Of a DNA stretch of 20,006 nt, positions 6,444 through 13,571 are shown one piece after another. A model generated the notes under the pieces. The model had not been told where the DNA came from, made no database searches, and was given only the letters and a program-made list of their open reading frames with translations. The position numbers and the translations under genes were made by a program. The stretch comes from a virus: positions 1 to 20,006 of IMG/VR virus record IMGVR_UViG_3300042992_000954, one strand, 5' to 3'. Within the stretch, counting starts at the first letter, position 1, and each line of letters starts with the position of its first letter.

Positions 6444-7388
6444 TCAGACGGTTTCCGTGCAGGCAATGAGCTGGACGCCGGGGTCCAGCGAACGCATGGC
6501 ACCGAATGCCATCTGGCTGAGGAACTGGATGGCATTCCGCTTCATCGGAAGGCGGTCGATGGTCAGGCTCTGGATGATCGGGCTGACCTTGAAGGCGCGT
6601 CGGGTGAACGCCACACACGTCCGGGTGGTCGAGGCGGACACGTAGGGCAGGCGGTTGGTCATGATGACGTTGTATCCCATGAGCTTGGATGGCGTCCCCA
6701 TGCTGTCTGCCTTGAGCCAATTCCCGATGATCTCGGCCCAGTAGTCGTTCGTGGCATTGGCCACGTAGGCGGCCAGTTCGTACTTCTGCTTGGGCGAAAT
6801 CGCGAGGTAGCACTCTTCCTGCGTCGGGTCGATCTCGGCCTTTTCCAGGCGGATGGTGGCCTCAAGGATCTTCCACGGCGTAAGCGGGTAGTTCCCTGCG
6901 GTCTGGCCGGGTCCGACAAAGCTCACCGCAATCTGGCTGGTGGCTGGAAGCGGGATGGCCGTGGTGTACGGGTCCGCTCCGCCCACCGCATCGGCAATGG
7001 CGGCGGCAATGAACACGTCGTCGAGCTGGCGGTTGGCGGCAGCCTTCATTGTGCTGATGACATCGCCGTCAGGGATTGCTTGCCGTTCAAGCCATTGGTT
7101 GTCCCATTTGTCACGCACGACAGGGATGTCGAAGTTGCGCATGGAACCACGTCGCGCACCGCCGGAAATCTCCTGCGGGTTGGTGTCACCGAATCGCTGG
7201 CCAGTGGTTTCCCGGGCGAGGACGACATCGAGGTCTTGCCAGATGTAATCCTTGGCGGTCCAGTCGGCGGCGGTCATGCCGGCGTTGGCGAATTTCTGAT
7301 TCTGCTGCTGGAGAACCATGTCCCAGCTTGTGGAGAACTGTCTCTTGAAATGAGCCGGGATGTCCAGGCTCGCGGAATAATCGGACAT
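6444..7388 (-). CDS. Major capsid protein
   Basis: The 314-residue protein has the phage capsid-protein layout. The N-terminus is helical (SLDIPAHFKRQFSTSWDMVLQQQNQKF), followed by GQRFGDTNP (63-71) and NFDIPVVRDKWDNQWLERQAIPDGD (about 84-108). A helix AANRQLDDVFIAAAIADA follows, as found in podovirus coat proteins. After this come NDYWAEIIGNWLKADSMGTPSKLMGYNVIMTNRLP and a C-terminal strand with MKRNAIQFLSQMAFGAMRSLDPGV. It would form the icosahedral shell on the scaffold encoded just upstream. The long non-coding region before it and the lack of a Shine-Dalgarno site (pyrimidine-rich CACCTCCTCCACTTCTC, then AATACA before the ATG) suggest separately controlled expression. Confidence 0.88.
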   Translation of the reverse strand: MSDYSASLDIPAHFKRQFSTSWDMVLQQQNQKFANAGMTAADWTAKDYIWQDLDVVLARETTGQRFGDTNPQEISGGARRGSMRNFDIPVVRDKWDNQWLERQAIPDGDVISTMKAAANRQLDDVFIAAAIADAVGGADPYTTAIPLPATSQIAVSFVGPGQTAGNYPLTPWKILEATIRLEKAEIDPTQEECYLAISPKQKYELAAYVANATNDYWAEIIGNWLKADSMGTPSKLMGYNVIMTNRLPYVSASTTRTCVAFTRRAFKVSPIIQSLTIDRLPMKRNAIQFLSQMAFGAMRSLDPGVQLIACTETV

Positions 7389-7428
7389 TGTATTGAGAAG
7401 TGGAGGAGGTGAGTACCTCGCCGTTCTC

Positions 7429-7498
7429 GGTAGGCCGCAGTGTGCGGGCCGGAGGCTGCGGTGGTGCGTCTGGTAGGCCGCGGCGTGCGGGTCGGACG
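7429..7498 (-). repeat. Imperfect 27-base direct repeat in capsid leader
   Basis: GGTAGGCCGC followed by a related 17-base tail occurs at 7429-7455 and again at 7472-7498 (plus strand), matching at 23 of 27 positions with a period of 43. The pair lies 41 bases upstream of the capsid ATG on the minus strand and downstream of the terminator at 7535-7576. Paired binding sites or a local duplication are possible. Confidence 0.7.
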
Positions 7499-7534
7499 CA
7501 GGAAATCAGGGGCCTCGTGTGCGTATTGCAACGC

Positions 7535-7576
7535 AAAAAAAGAGACCCGGCGGGTGCTCAAATCCCACCGGGCCTC
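7535..7576 (-). terminator. Strong intrinsic terminator upstream of capsid gene
   Basis: On the minus strand GAGGCCCGGTGGG (7576-7564) pairs with CCCGCCGGGTCTC (7554-7542) in a 13-bp stem with two G-T wobbles and a 9-base loop. Seven T follow directly (7541-7535). It lies about 270 bases after the scaffold stop and 146 bases before the capsid start, so transcripts reaching the capsid must either pass it or start after it. Confidence 0.92.
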
Positions 7577-7611
7577 CCCCGTGCTTTCATCATGTCGTCG
7601 CTGACGTGGCG

Positions 7612-7639
7612 AGAATGCCATCTTCGCAGCGGTCGTCAA
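7612..7639 (-). promoter_or_regulatory. Candidate sigma70-like promoter in scaffold-capsid gap
   Basis: TTGACG (7639-7634) matches five of six bases of the -35 consensus. It is followed after 16 bases by CATTCT (7617-7612), which matches three of six of the -10 box. A related TCTTGACCAC sequence appears in the duplicated unit at 7741-7747 without a well-spaced -10. A transcript from this promoter would reach the terminator at 7576-7535 after only about 70 bases. Confidence 0.35.
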
Positions 7640-7843
7640 GAGTTTTGCGCAGTGTTCAAAGAAGGGGAAGACTGACCCTGTCCGGAGCCATCCTCCGGCT
7701 CTATGCCTGCACGGCGTCCAGTATGCGCAGCCCGCGTGTGGTCAAGAAAGAACCCCGCCCTGTTTCCAAGGCGGGGCCGGCAGTGTTCACCAAGGTCGAA
7801 CTCACAAACCGCTCCGGAGCCATCCTCCGGCTGCTATGCCTGC
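7635..7843 (-). repeat. Duplicated dyad-containing module in scaffold-capsid gap
   Basis: Two copies of a 30-base element carrying the dyad CCGGAG-GATGG-CTCCGG lie at 7813-7843 and 7681-7710, differing by one inserted base. In both, 22 or 23 bases later (minus direction), comes the identical TGAACACTGC (7780-7789 and 7649-7658). After that comes TCTTGAC (7741-7747 and 7635-7641). The first unit has an extra CCCCGCC/GGCGGGG hairpin between the last two boxes. The ordered, nearly equally spaced boxes indicate duplication of a regulatory unit. Confidence 0.75.
7753..7776 (-). terminator. Weaker terminator-like hairpin after scaffold gene
   Basis: A perfect 7-bp GC stem (7753-7759 with 7770-7776, 10-base loop) is followed on the minus strand by TTCTTTCTT. 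It is about 70 bases after the scaffold stop and would lower transcription past the scaffold. The T-run is broken, so it is less certain than the one at 7535-7576. Confidence 0.5.
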
Positions 7844-7847
7844 CAGA

Positions 7848-8720
7848 TTATGGCACCTGTTTCCAGAGTGCTGTCACCTTTGCGGCCACGGCGCTGTGAC
7901 GCGGGTGGCTGCTGCTGACGAATGCGGCGTGGTCCGGGTTGTTCGGGTTGGTCTGGATGTCCCGGGCCAGATCGGCTGGGCTGAGATTGGCAACGGACGG
8001 CGCGGGGATGTGTCCTGCGGGCCGCAGTTTGGTGGCCAGTGCGGCAAACGCATCGACCGCTGCCACTCCAATGAAGGCGTCGCTGGTCGGGTCGAAGGCT
8101 TCCGCCGGCAGGTATTCGGCGGCGGCTTGGCGGGCTTCGGCGAGAATGGCGTTGGCGTTGTTTCCATGGCGCTTCCGGAGTTCCGCCTGGTCGGCTTCGA
8201 TGAATCCCTGACGCAGTTGCGCGGCTTGATCCTGCGCGGCCTTCTGCCGCTGCATGTCAAAGGCGGCGAGGCGCTGGGCTTCGGCGGGAGTCAACCCCAG
8301 CTCATGCGCCACGGCGCGGAATTCAGCGGTGGCAGTTTTCCAGTCTGTGCCTTCCGGCAGACCTTCGGGGGCGGGGATGTCGTAGGCGTCCGGCGTCTCC
8401 GGTGCGCCGCGTACCTTCCGCAGTTCCGCTTGGAATGCCTGCTGCTCTTCCGGCGTGGCGTGTTCTCCGGGTAGCTTCAGCCCCTTACTGCGGGCCGCCT
8501 GCATGTTGTCCCGGTGGGATTTCAGCATCGTGCCGAGGTCGGGATACTGCGCGGCCATTGCCCGGTAATCCCCAAGGGATTCCGGCAGCTTCGAGGTCCA
8601 GTCCGGGGCGAACTTCCCGGAGTCGTCCGCGAAAAGCGCGGCGTGCCACGGCGCGGCCTGTGGCGGTTCCGGTGTTGGTGGCGCTGGTGCTGGTGGTGCT
8701 GGTGGTGCTTGTTCGCTCAT
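7848..8720 (-). CDS. Capsid scaffolding protein
   Basis: The 290-residue product starts at ATG 8720, coupled by ATGA to the gene before. It has a long Pro/Ala-rich N-terminus (residues 5-24) and a segment KFAPDWTSKLPESLGDYRAM, then LPGEHATPEEQQAFQAELRKVRGAPETPDAYDIPAPEGLP. A highly charged helical region at about 128-205 follows (ELGLTPAEAQRLAAF, AELRKRHGNNANAIL). This composition and the Y-D-I-P plus helix pattern are those of podovirus scaffolds, which direct coat assembly inside the procapsid and then leave. Position directly before the capsid and after the portal agrees. The C-terminus (SAVAAKVTALWKQVP) is a short basic helix, as needed for coat binding. Confidence 0.83.
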   Translation of the reverse strand: MSEQAPPAPPAPAPPTPEPPQAAPWHAALFADDSGKFAPDWTSKLPESLGDYRAMAAQYPDLGTMLKSHRDNMQAARSKGLKLPGEHATPEEQQAFQAELRKVRGAPETPDAYDIPAPEGLPEGTDWKTATAEFRAVAHELGLTPAEAQRLAAFDMQRQKAAQDQAAQLRQGFIEADQAELRKRHGNNANAILAEARQAAAEYLPAEAFDPTSDAFIGVAAVDAFAALATKLRPAGHIPAPSVANLSPADLARDIQTNPNNPDHAAFVSSSHPRHSAVAAKVTALWKQVP

Positions 8721-9046
8721 TGGAGTCTTGGGTCGTTGAGAAGGGCTTCGATTTTCCAGCCCGCGGCGCGAAGCGTGGGCATGGCATCGGGATGGAAAAT
8801 CTGCACCCACTTGATGAAAGCGGGCGACTGCTCCCCGGCCAACCAGTGGAACTGGACGCCTGCTTCACGGGCGAGTGCGAGCAATGCGCCGACGGTCCAG
8901 GCTTGGCGCTGTTCTTGCGTGGGCGCTTCTCCGGTTCCGCCAACGGAGGCGACGGCGACGGCTTCAACCTGCGGTTTCCGGCGGCGGCGTTTTGGAGGTG
9001 AGGGTTGGGTATCGGAGGGCGGCGTAGGTTCGGTCGTCTCGCTCAT
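8717..9046 (-). CDS. Small protein between portal and scaffold, 109 aa, unknown
   Basis: The N-terminal 40 residues are Pro/Thr-rich with a very basic patch (PPKRRRRKPQ, about 18-27), probably disordered. A compact domain follows (WTVGALLALAREAGVQFHWLAGEQSPAFIKWVQIFHPDAMPTL). It overlaps the upstream gene by 83 bases in another frame and the scaffold by ATGA. The start at ATG 9046 is the only ATG before the basic patch. The family is not recognised. The location suggests a head assembly or portal-associated accessory. Confidence 0.6.
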   Translation of the reverse strand: MSETTEPTPPSDTQPSPPKRRRRKPQVEAVAVASVGGTGEAPTQEQRQAWTVGALLALAREAGVQFHWLAGEQSPAFIKWVQIFHPDAMPTLRAAGWKIEALLNDPRLQ

Positions 9047-9284
9047 GGTGTGTGGCTGGGTCGATGGTTGTGCTGCGGATCAAGGCGGACACGATTTCTC
9101 TGCGTCCGATTTCTCGGGCCACGTCCTCCGGTGTCCTGCCTTCCGGAGGATACATGGGATGGGCCACTGCCATCAGGCATTCGGCCAGATCGGTCCCGGC
9201 TTGGCCGGAGAGTGCGGAGCGTGCGGCGTCCCGGAAGCGGTCGAGCAGCCCCACGCGGGCGAGTTGGTTTTCCAGCGGAGTCAT
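8964..9284 (-). CDS. Small protein after portal, 106 aa, unknown
   Basis: The product starts at ATG 9284 by ATGA overlap with the portal stop. It begins MTPLENQLARVGLLDRFRDA, then has a helical region (DLAECLMAVAHPMYPPEGRTPEDVAREIGRREIVSALIRS, about 32-71). The last 28 codons overlap the next gene in a different frame and look unstructured (KTPPPETAG end). The compact helical part supports it being real. No family or catalytic motif is seen. Confidence 0.6.
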   Translation of the reverse strand: MTPLENQLARVGLLDRFRDAARSALSGQAGTDLAECLMAVAHPMYPPEGRTPEDVAREIGRREIVSALIRSTTIDPATHHERDDRTYAALRYPTLTSKTPPPETAG

Positions 9285-10897
9285 ATCATGCCAGCCTGCG
9301 CGGCTTGGGCCGCAAGCTCTGGCTGCTTGGCGGCGAGGTCAAGCATTTGCTGCTGCTGCGCCTGCTGGGCCTGCGCCTGCCGGATCTCGGCTACGGCGTC
9401 GGGGTTGTTGATCCAGTCGGCTGGAACGCCACGCCCACGGGCAATCTCGCGGAGGGCTTGGTCGAGGTTCAGATTGTCGAGAAGGGACGGCTGCGCTTGG
9501 ATGAGCGGACCCATCTCCCCAACAGTGGAGAGCAGGGCTTCGGAGTTGAGGCTGTCCACAGCGAAGGCCAGACGGCTGGTCTGCACCGTGGCTGGGAAGA
9601 GGATCTGCTGTCCGCTTGGCGTGTCTGCCACGGCGTCCGGCGGCACCTCGCCAAACCTCCCCGAAATGACCAGCCTCATGAAGACGGCTTCGAGGAGCGG
9701 GTTCAAGAATTCCGTGGTCAGCAGGGTGAATGCCGGACTGATCTGGCCAACCTGCTCACGCTGGCGGGCGAGGATCTCGGTGGCGGTCATCTCCCGGTCG
9801 ATGGGTGAGACGGCCTCGAAGAGCGTGGCATGGAAGGCGCGGCGGATGAATTGCTCCCTCCGCTCCAGCACGTCCATTCCGATCCGGTAATCGGCTCCGG
9901 AATCTGCCCAAGTCTGCGGCGCGTCGGCCATGTCGCGCACCTGCGTCACTCCGCCGGCGCTCAGATCGATGTGGCCAACGGCTCCCGTTTTGGCGATGAT
10001 GCGCGGCTCCACGCCTAGCTGCATGCGGGCGTCGAGGAGGCGGTTGACCTTGTTCACGCCTTCGATGTCGGCAATGCTGATGATGGCTGGGCTGATGCCC
10101 CACACGGAATCGTCGTGCCACCGGAGCCAGCGGCTCACGAATACGGGCATTGATTCAAAGCCGGATTCCGCCGTGATCTTCTTGGACGCCTTGTGAATCT
10201 GGTAGCTGGCCACCGGGAGTCCGAACGGGCCACCGCGTGGGTTTCGGTCGGCCGGGGCGCGGGGGACAATGGCATGCAGGAATTCGTGCAGCGTGTTGCC
10301 CTTGTTGCCGCTCACCTCTTTCTGGCACTGGTCCGGCGCGTCTGGTCCGAACAGTTCGACCGCTTGGCGTGCGGTCAGTCGATACTTCCGAAAGACCCGG
10401 TCGGCAATGCCGGCTGCGTTCTCGGAGAATCTGAATGATCCGGCGGGCCAAAGCTTGAAGTTGAGCGCGGCACCGTTCCGTCCCGGTTCGACCATCATGG
10501 CCGCGGTCCCGTAGGTGCATCGCTCAAGATGGAACTGGTGGGCTACCGTGTAGAAATTGGAGTTCCCGAGAATCCGGTGGGCCTTCTGGGAGGATTGGGC
10601 GAGCCATGACTTGAGGGCTTCCGATCCCTCACGGCCTTCGGTCGGCTCCCACCGGAACCACGGAGTCTGTGACGGCGTCGTCCATCCAAGGAGTCCGGAA
10701 GTCAGAACCCGCAGGGAGTCCTGGGCAATGGCTGCATACTTGCGGATGGAGGGCGAGGGCGTGTTGCTCGCGGTCGAAAAGGTGAGCCAGCGTTCGGGCA
10801 GGCAAAGCTCTGCGCACTCACGCCAAATGTTTTCCCAACTGGTGGCGTCACCGTCCAGCTGTGCCAGTTCCTCAAGTAGGCGTTCGGCCAGCGTCAT
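9281..10897 (-). CDS. Portal (T7-type head-to-tail connecting protein)
   Basis: The 538-residue protein is of the expected length for the head-tail connecting (T7 gp8-like) family. Typical parts are a start with helix SWENIWRECAELCLPERW (20-37), the segment DSLRVLTSGLLGWTTPSQTPWFRW (60-83), WHDDSVWGISPAIISIADIEGVNKVNRLLDA (about 260-290) and VLERREQFIRRAFHATLFE (343-361). The conserved MTATEILARQRE follows at 370-381. The C-terminus is Gln/Ala-rich (QAQAQQAQQQQM). It forms the dodecameric ring at one vertex through which DNA is packed and to which the tail adaptor binds. Its start overlaps the previous stop as ATGA. Confidence 0.92.
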   Translation of the reverse strand: MTLAERLLEELAQLDGDATSWENIWRECAELCLPERWLTFSTASNTPSPSIRKYAAIAQDSLRVLTSGLLGWTTPSQTPWFRWEPTEGREGSEALKSWLAQSSQKAHRILGNSNFYTVAHQFHLERCTYGTAAMMVEPGRNGAALNFKLWPAGSFRFSENAAGIADRVFRKYRLTARQAVELFGPDAPDQCQKEVSGNKGNTLHEFLHAIVPRAPADRNPRGGPFGLPVASYQIHKASKKITAESGFESMPVFVSRWLRWHDDSVWGISPAIISIADIEGVNKVNRLLDARMQLGVEPRIIAKTGAVGHIDLSAGGVTQVRDMADAPQTWADSGADYRIGMDVLERREQFIRRAFHATLFEAVSPIDREMTATEILARQREQVGQISPAFTLLTTEFLNPLLEAVFMRLVISGRFGEVPPDAVADTPSGQQILFPATVQTSRLAFAVDSLNSEALLSTVGEMGPLIQAQPSLLDNLNLDQALREIARGRGVPADWINNPDAVAEIRQAQAQQAQQQQMLDLAAKQPELAAQAAQAGMI

Positions 10898-11172
10898 AGA
10901 ATCGTGGGGCTGCCAAGCATCGAACCGCTCACGGACTGGGCGAACCCGTATCGGCGTCCGGCTGCTCGGCTCATCTCGCGGCGCTGGGCTGCGGCGTCAG
11001 AGGCTGACCGGGTTGCCATCGGGGCCATCGGCTCCGGTGCGGGCGGGGCCAATTGCTTCTGGGCCTTCAGCTGCTTCTCCATCAGTTTCATCTGCTGGCT
11101 GAATTGGCGCTGCGACTGCTTGCGGTTGGCCTCTGCTTCCTTCTGGGCGGCGTTGGAATTTCCGGATCTCAT
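10894..11172 (-). CDS. Small coiled-coil protein before portal, 92 aa
   Basis: From ATG 11172 the product reads as a long polar helix (KEAEANRKQSQRQFSQQMKLMEKQL, about 11-35), a Pro-rich linker (APPAPEPMAPM), then an Arg-rich stretch with GRRYGFAQS and a closing GSMLGSPTIL. Small phage proteins next to the portal that carry an N-terminal helix and end in such a Gly/Ser/Leu tail are common and are thought to be virion or portal accessories. The start lies inside the upstream gene (176-base overlap) with only a weak GGA upstream. It ends with ATGA shared with the portal start. Confidence 0.7.
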   Translation of the reverse strand: MRSGNSNAAQKEAEANRKQSQRQFSQQMKLMEKQLKAQKQLAPPAPEPMAPMATRSASDAAAQRREMSRAAGRRYGFAQSVSGSMLGSPTIL

Positions 11173-11479
11173 GGGCGTTCCGGAAAATCCTGCGGCCGTG
11201 CCGATGATACACAAGTGCGGATATTTCCGGTCTTGACGCCAGAAATGCCAGCAATTCCGCGAGGTCACCAGCGGCTGCCCACACGTACCAGAGCGCGGAA
11301 TTGGCATGCGTCTGCCACGGGTCGGCCATCTGCTGCGAGGCTTGCACCGGGCGGGCCATGACGAATGCGGTGGCCGTGGAAAGAATCAACCCATGGGACA
11401 GGTGGGCGGCCATGGCGTCGGCAAATCCGACTCCCGGCGTGTTCTCGTGCATGGCCATGGCGGTTTCCGCGGGCGTCAT
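10997..11479 (-). CDS. Podophage accessory protein between terminase and portal, 160 aa
   Basis: The start at ATG 11479 overlaps the large terminase stop as ATGA. The N-terminal part includes ADAMAAHLSHGLILSTATAFVMARP (20-44) and SALWYVWAAAGDLAELLAFL (61-80). It then reaches HRHGRRIFRNAHEIRKFQRRP, which resembles small phage proteins at the same place whose sequences end in an aromatic/Arg-rich R-x-G-x-R-x-Y type tail. The last 50 or so codons run out of frame through the next gene and are of shadow-like composition, so the functional part is probably residues 1 to about 110. Function is unknown. Confidence 0.65.
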   Translation of the reverse strand: MTPAETAMAMHENTPGVGFADAMAAHLSHGLILSTATAFVMARPVQASQQMADPWQTHANSALWYVWAAAGDLAELLAFLASRPEISALVYHRHGRRIFRNAHEIRKFQRRPEGSRGQPQAVAAPIQPADETDGEAAEGPEAIGPARTGADGPDGNPVSL

Positions 11480-13050
11480 TGGTAGCGGGTGACCCTGACG
11501 GGTCCGGCGGATGCCAGGGGCGCTGGGTCGTAGAGGTGCAGCCCATCGGCCATGGCCTGCGCGAGTTGTCGGGCGGCGTCGGCTGTGTGGGAGCAGTGAT
11601 CGTGAACCGGGATTTCCCGGCCACCCTCCACCTTGCGGCGGTAGTTCTCAAGGCAGCCCAGTCCGGATGGCAGGTCTGCGCCAGTCTCGGAGATTCGTGG
11701 CACGTCGGTGCGCTTGTCGAAGTAGCTGCGGGACAGAACCTTCCGGAGTTCACCGATTCCGAGCCAGATATTGCTGACTCTCGGCACCGTGCGGATGCTG
11801 ATGTCGGGAATGCCGGCGGCCACCAGTTGGCTGCGGTAGGACAGACCGGACCCTCTGTCTCTGGTGTCCACGTCGTGAGGGAACAGGTTCAGCGCGATGG
11901 GGCGGCCCATCTCTTGGGACCATGCGCGGATCTGGTCGGCGGTCTGCGCGGCCCCGGTCCCGGTCTGCTCGTAGTGTCGGAGCCAGAGAATCTGGTTGGG
12001 CATAACCTGCACGAGCCACGCGGCGGCTGCGTCGGCAATCCCGATGTCCCACACAGTCAGGAGCGGCACGCCGGGTTCGGGGTCCAGTTGCATCACTCGG
12101 CCCTTGGCGCGGGCGTGCGTTACTTGCGGGTAAATCTGTCCGGCCACCACGCTGCGGATGCACTCGTCGGGAGTGCTGGGGAACTGGGTGAACATGTCCG
12201 GTCCCTGCACGCGGGCGCGGGCAACGTACCATGCTTGTTGTGCGCGGGTCAGCTGGATGCCATGCTCCGTACCAAGCTGCTCGAAGTAGGCAGCCTGCTC
12301 CGCTGGGGCGACCCACGTCGGTCCCGATTCAAGCACGTAGTCCGGATGCTGCCACCATGCGAAGAACCAGAACTGCCAGTCCTCGGCAGTGAGCGGCTGG
12401 CCGTGGGTAGACAGGGCGTCCTTGAACAGGGCGTAGGCCTCGCCGTAGGTTCCGCCTTCCATGGTGGTTTCGATGTCGATGCGGCCTCCGGTTGGAACGG
12501 CGTTGAGCGATTGGCGGCGGATCCGCGCAGCCTTCTGTGGGTTCTCCACTGACAACGGGCCAGCCTCTGACCAGTGCAGGCGCTGCGGGGTGCCACCCAC
12601 AAATGAGACGCCAGCCTCCTGCTTGCTGCCGTTGCTCCATTCGAGCGTGCTGGCGTTTTGTTTCAGCAGAGGATTTGCGCGGTGAATCCACTTCCAGAGG
12701 GTGCCAATCTCCCGCCGCGGGTGCTGCGGGCCCGCCGTCCACGCCGTGCTGGCGATGTCAATCTTTCCTTCCGCATGCACCTGGGTGAGATCGATGTGGG
12801 CGGCGTGAATTCCGCCGGGGGTCCAGATACATGCGTCGAGGTTGTCGACGACGATGGCGGTGGAAATGCCAAGCTTGCGGGCTTTGGGCACGAAGTTCCG
12901 GTTATGGCGGGTCGTCAGGAATCGCCACTGCTCGGGGCGAGGCACGAACGGAACCAGCTGCCCAGAGGCGTCCCGGATCTGGTACAGGTTGGCCAGCCTC
13001 CATTCCCGGCTCTGGAGGCGGCTGGCGAATTCCCGCTCGGCTGGTGTCAT
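11476..13050 (-). CDS. terL: Terminase large subunit (ATPase plus nuclease)
   Basis: The 524-residue protein has the N-terminal packaging ATPase with a variant Walker A KARKLGIST (56-64) and the catalytic box LHWSEAG (158-164, Glu162). IDIETTMEGGTYGE (191-204) lies in the following ATPase region. The C-terminal RNase H-like nuclease shows VWDIGIAD (333-340, Asp335), PHDVDTRDRG (391-400) and HTADAARQ (488-495, Asp491), the expected three acidic positions. It drives DNA into the prohead and cuts concatemers. The start is ATG 13050, overlapping the small-terminase stop; the frame runs further upstream but only as a shadow of that gene. The order small terminase, large terminase, accessory genes, portal is standard. 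Confidence 0.93.
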   Translation of the reverse strand: MTPAEREFASRLQSREWRLANLYQIRDASGQLVPFVPRPEQWRFLTTRHNRNFVPKARKLGISTAIVVDNLDACIWTPGGIHAAHIDLTQVHAEGKIDIASTAWTAGPQHPRREIGTLWKWIHRANPLLKQNASTLEWSNGSKQEAGVSFVGGTPQRLHWSEAGPLSVENPQKAARIRRQSLNAVPTGGRIDIETTMEGGTYGEAYALFKDALSTHGQPLTAEDWQFWFFAWWQHPDYVLESGPTWVAPAEQAAYFEQLGTEHGIQLTRAQQAWYVARARVQGPDMFTQFPSTPDECIRSVVAGQIYPQVTHARAKGRVMQLDPEPGVPLLTVWDIGIADAAAAWLVQVMPNQILWLRHYEQTGTGAAQTADQIRAWSQEMGRPIALNLFPHDVDTRDRGSGLSYRSQLVAAGIPDISIRTVPRVSNIWLGIGELRKVLSRSYFDKRTDVPRISETGADLPSGLGCLENYRRKVEGGREIPVHDHCSHTADAARQLAQAMADGLHLYDPAPLASAGPVRVTRYQ

Positions 13051-13571
13051 GTCGGCTGATACGTTCCTTTGACCACGGCGAAGACCACCATTTCCGCCGC
13101 GTGGAGCGACGGGCCTTCGGTCTGCGCCTTGTCCCACCCGTTCATCCGCATGAGGTGGCCGGCTGCGGCAAGCTTGTCCGGCATCTCCACCCGCTTCACC
13201 GCGCCGTTCTCATGATACTCGACCTTGTGGGCAATGCGGTGTTCCGGTGTCACCTCGGCAATCGGCGTGCGGATGATCTGCGCGAAAAATGCCTGGAGTT
13301 CGTCTCGGCTGATCTCGCTGCGCGATGCCTGCTTTTCCTTGAGCCAATGCACGCGGGCCGCCACCTCGGGGCGCTGGAGAATCAGCTTGGCGCTCCGGCG
13401 GTGGTGCGGCTCAAGCGTGGTGTCATTGGCCACCTCCCGGTAAACCTCGGCATCGCCCACCTCTGGATTGGAAAGGAGGTGCTGGACAAACGCTTCCGTA
13501 AATCGGTCCTGCAACGGATGCTCTGGGCCAAGGAGTAGCTTCGGGGCGACCTTACGTTTTACGGAGGGCAT
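13047..13571 (-). CDS. terS: Terminase small subunit
   Basis: The start is set at ATG 13571, inside the last codons of the helicase-loader gene. It gives 174 residues beginning MPSVKRKVAPKLLLG. The typical DNA-binding part of small terminases is seen: DRFTEAFVQHLLSNP (21-35), followed by VYREVANDTTLEPHHRRSAKLILQRPEVAARVHWLKE. A helical oligomerisation region with ISRDELQAFFAQIIRTPIAEVTPEHRIAHKVEY follows. It recognises phage DNA and loads the large subunit, encoded directly downstream with an ATGA overlap. A very basic N-terminus (KRKVAPK) agrees with DNA contact. Confidence 0.8.
   Translation of the reverse strand: MPSVKRKVAPKLLLGPEHPLQDRFTEAFVQHLLSNPEVGDAEVYREVANDTTLEPHHRRSAKLILQRPEVAARVHWLKEKQASRSEISRDELQAFFAQIIRTPIAEVTPEHRIAHKVEYHENGAVKRVEMPDKLAAAGHLMRMNGWDKAQTEGPSLHAAEMVVFAVVKGTYQPT

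Noticed and set aside
6243-7412. Plus-strand open frame of 389 codons opposite the capsid gene
   Set aside because: The minus-strand frame is a recognisable capsid protein. The plus frame is low-complexity Gly/Val/Arg sequence, as expected for an antisense shadow.
7505-7580. A tRNA-like T-arm (GCTCAAATCCC) on the plus strand near 7555-7566
   Set aside because: No matching acceptor, anticodon or D arms can be formed around it. The sequence is fully explained as one side of the minus-strand terminator stem and loop.
7701-7823. A possible 40-codon gene on the minus strand from ATG 7823 to TAG 7701
   Set aside because: The GGAGG abuts the ATG with no spacer, the frame runs through the terminator-like hairpin, and the product has no convincing protein features. 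The repeats explain the sequence better.
11365-12552. Plus-strand open frame of 395 codons opposite the large terminase
   Set aside because: All terminase motifs lie on the minus strand in the correct order; no motif is visible in the plus frame.
13050-13137. An upstream start for the large terminase at 13137
   Set aside because: The added residues are Gly/Arg-rich shadow of the small terminase, and ATG 13050 forms the usual ATGA junction.
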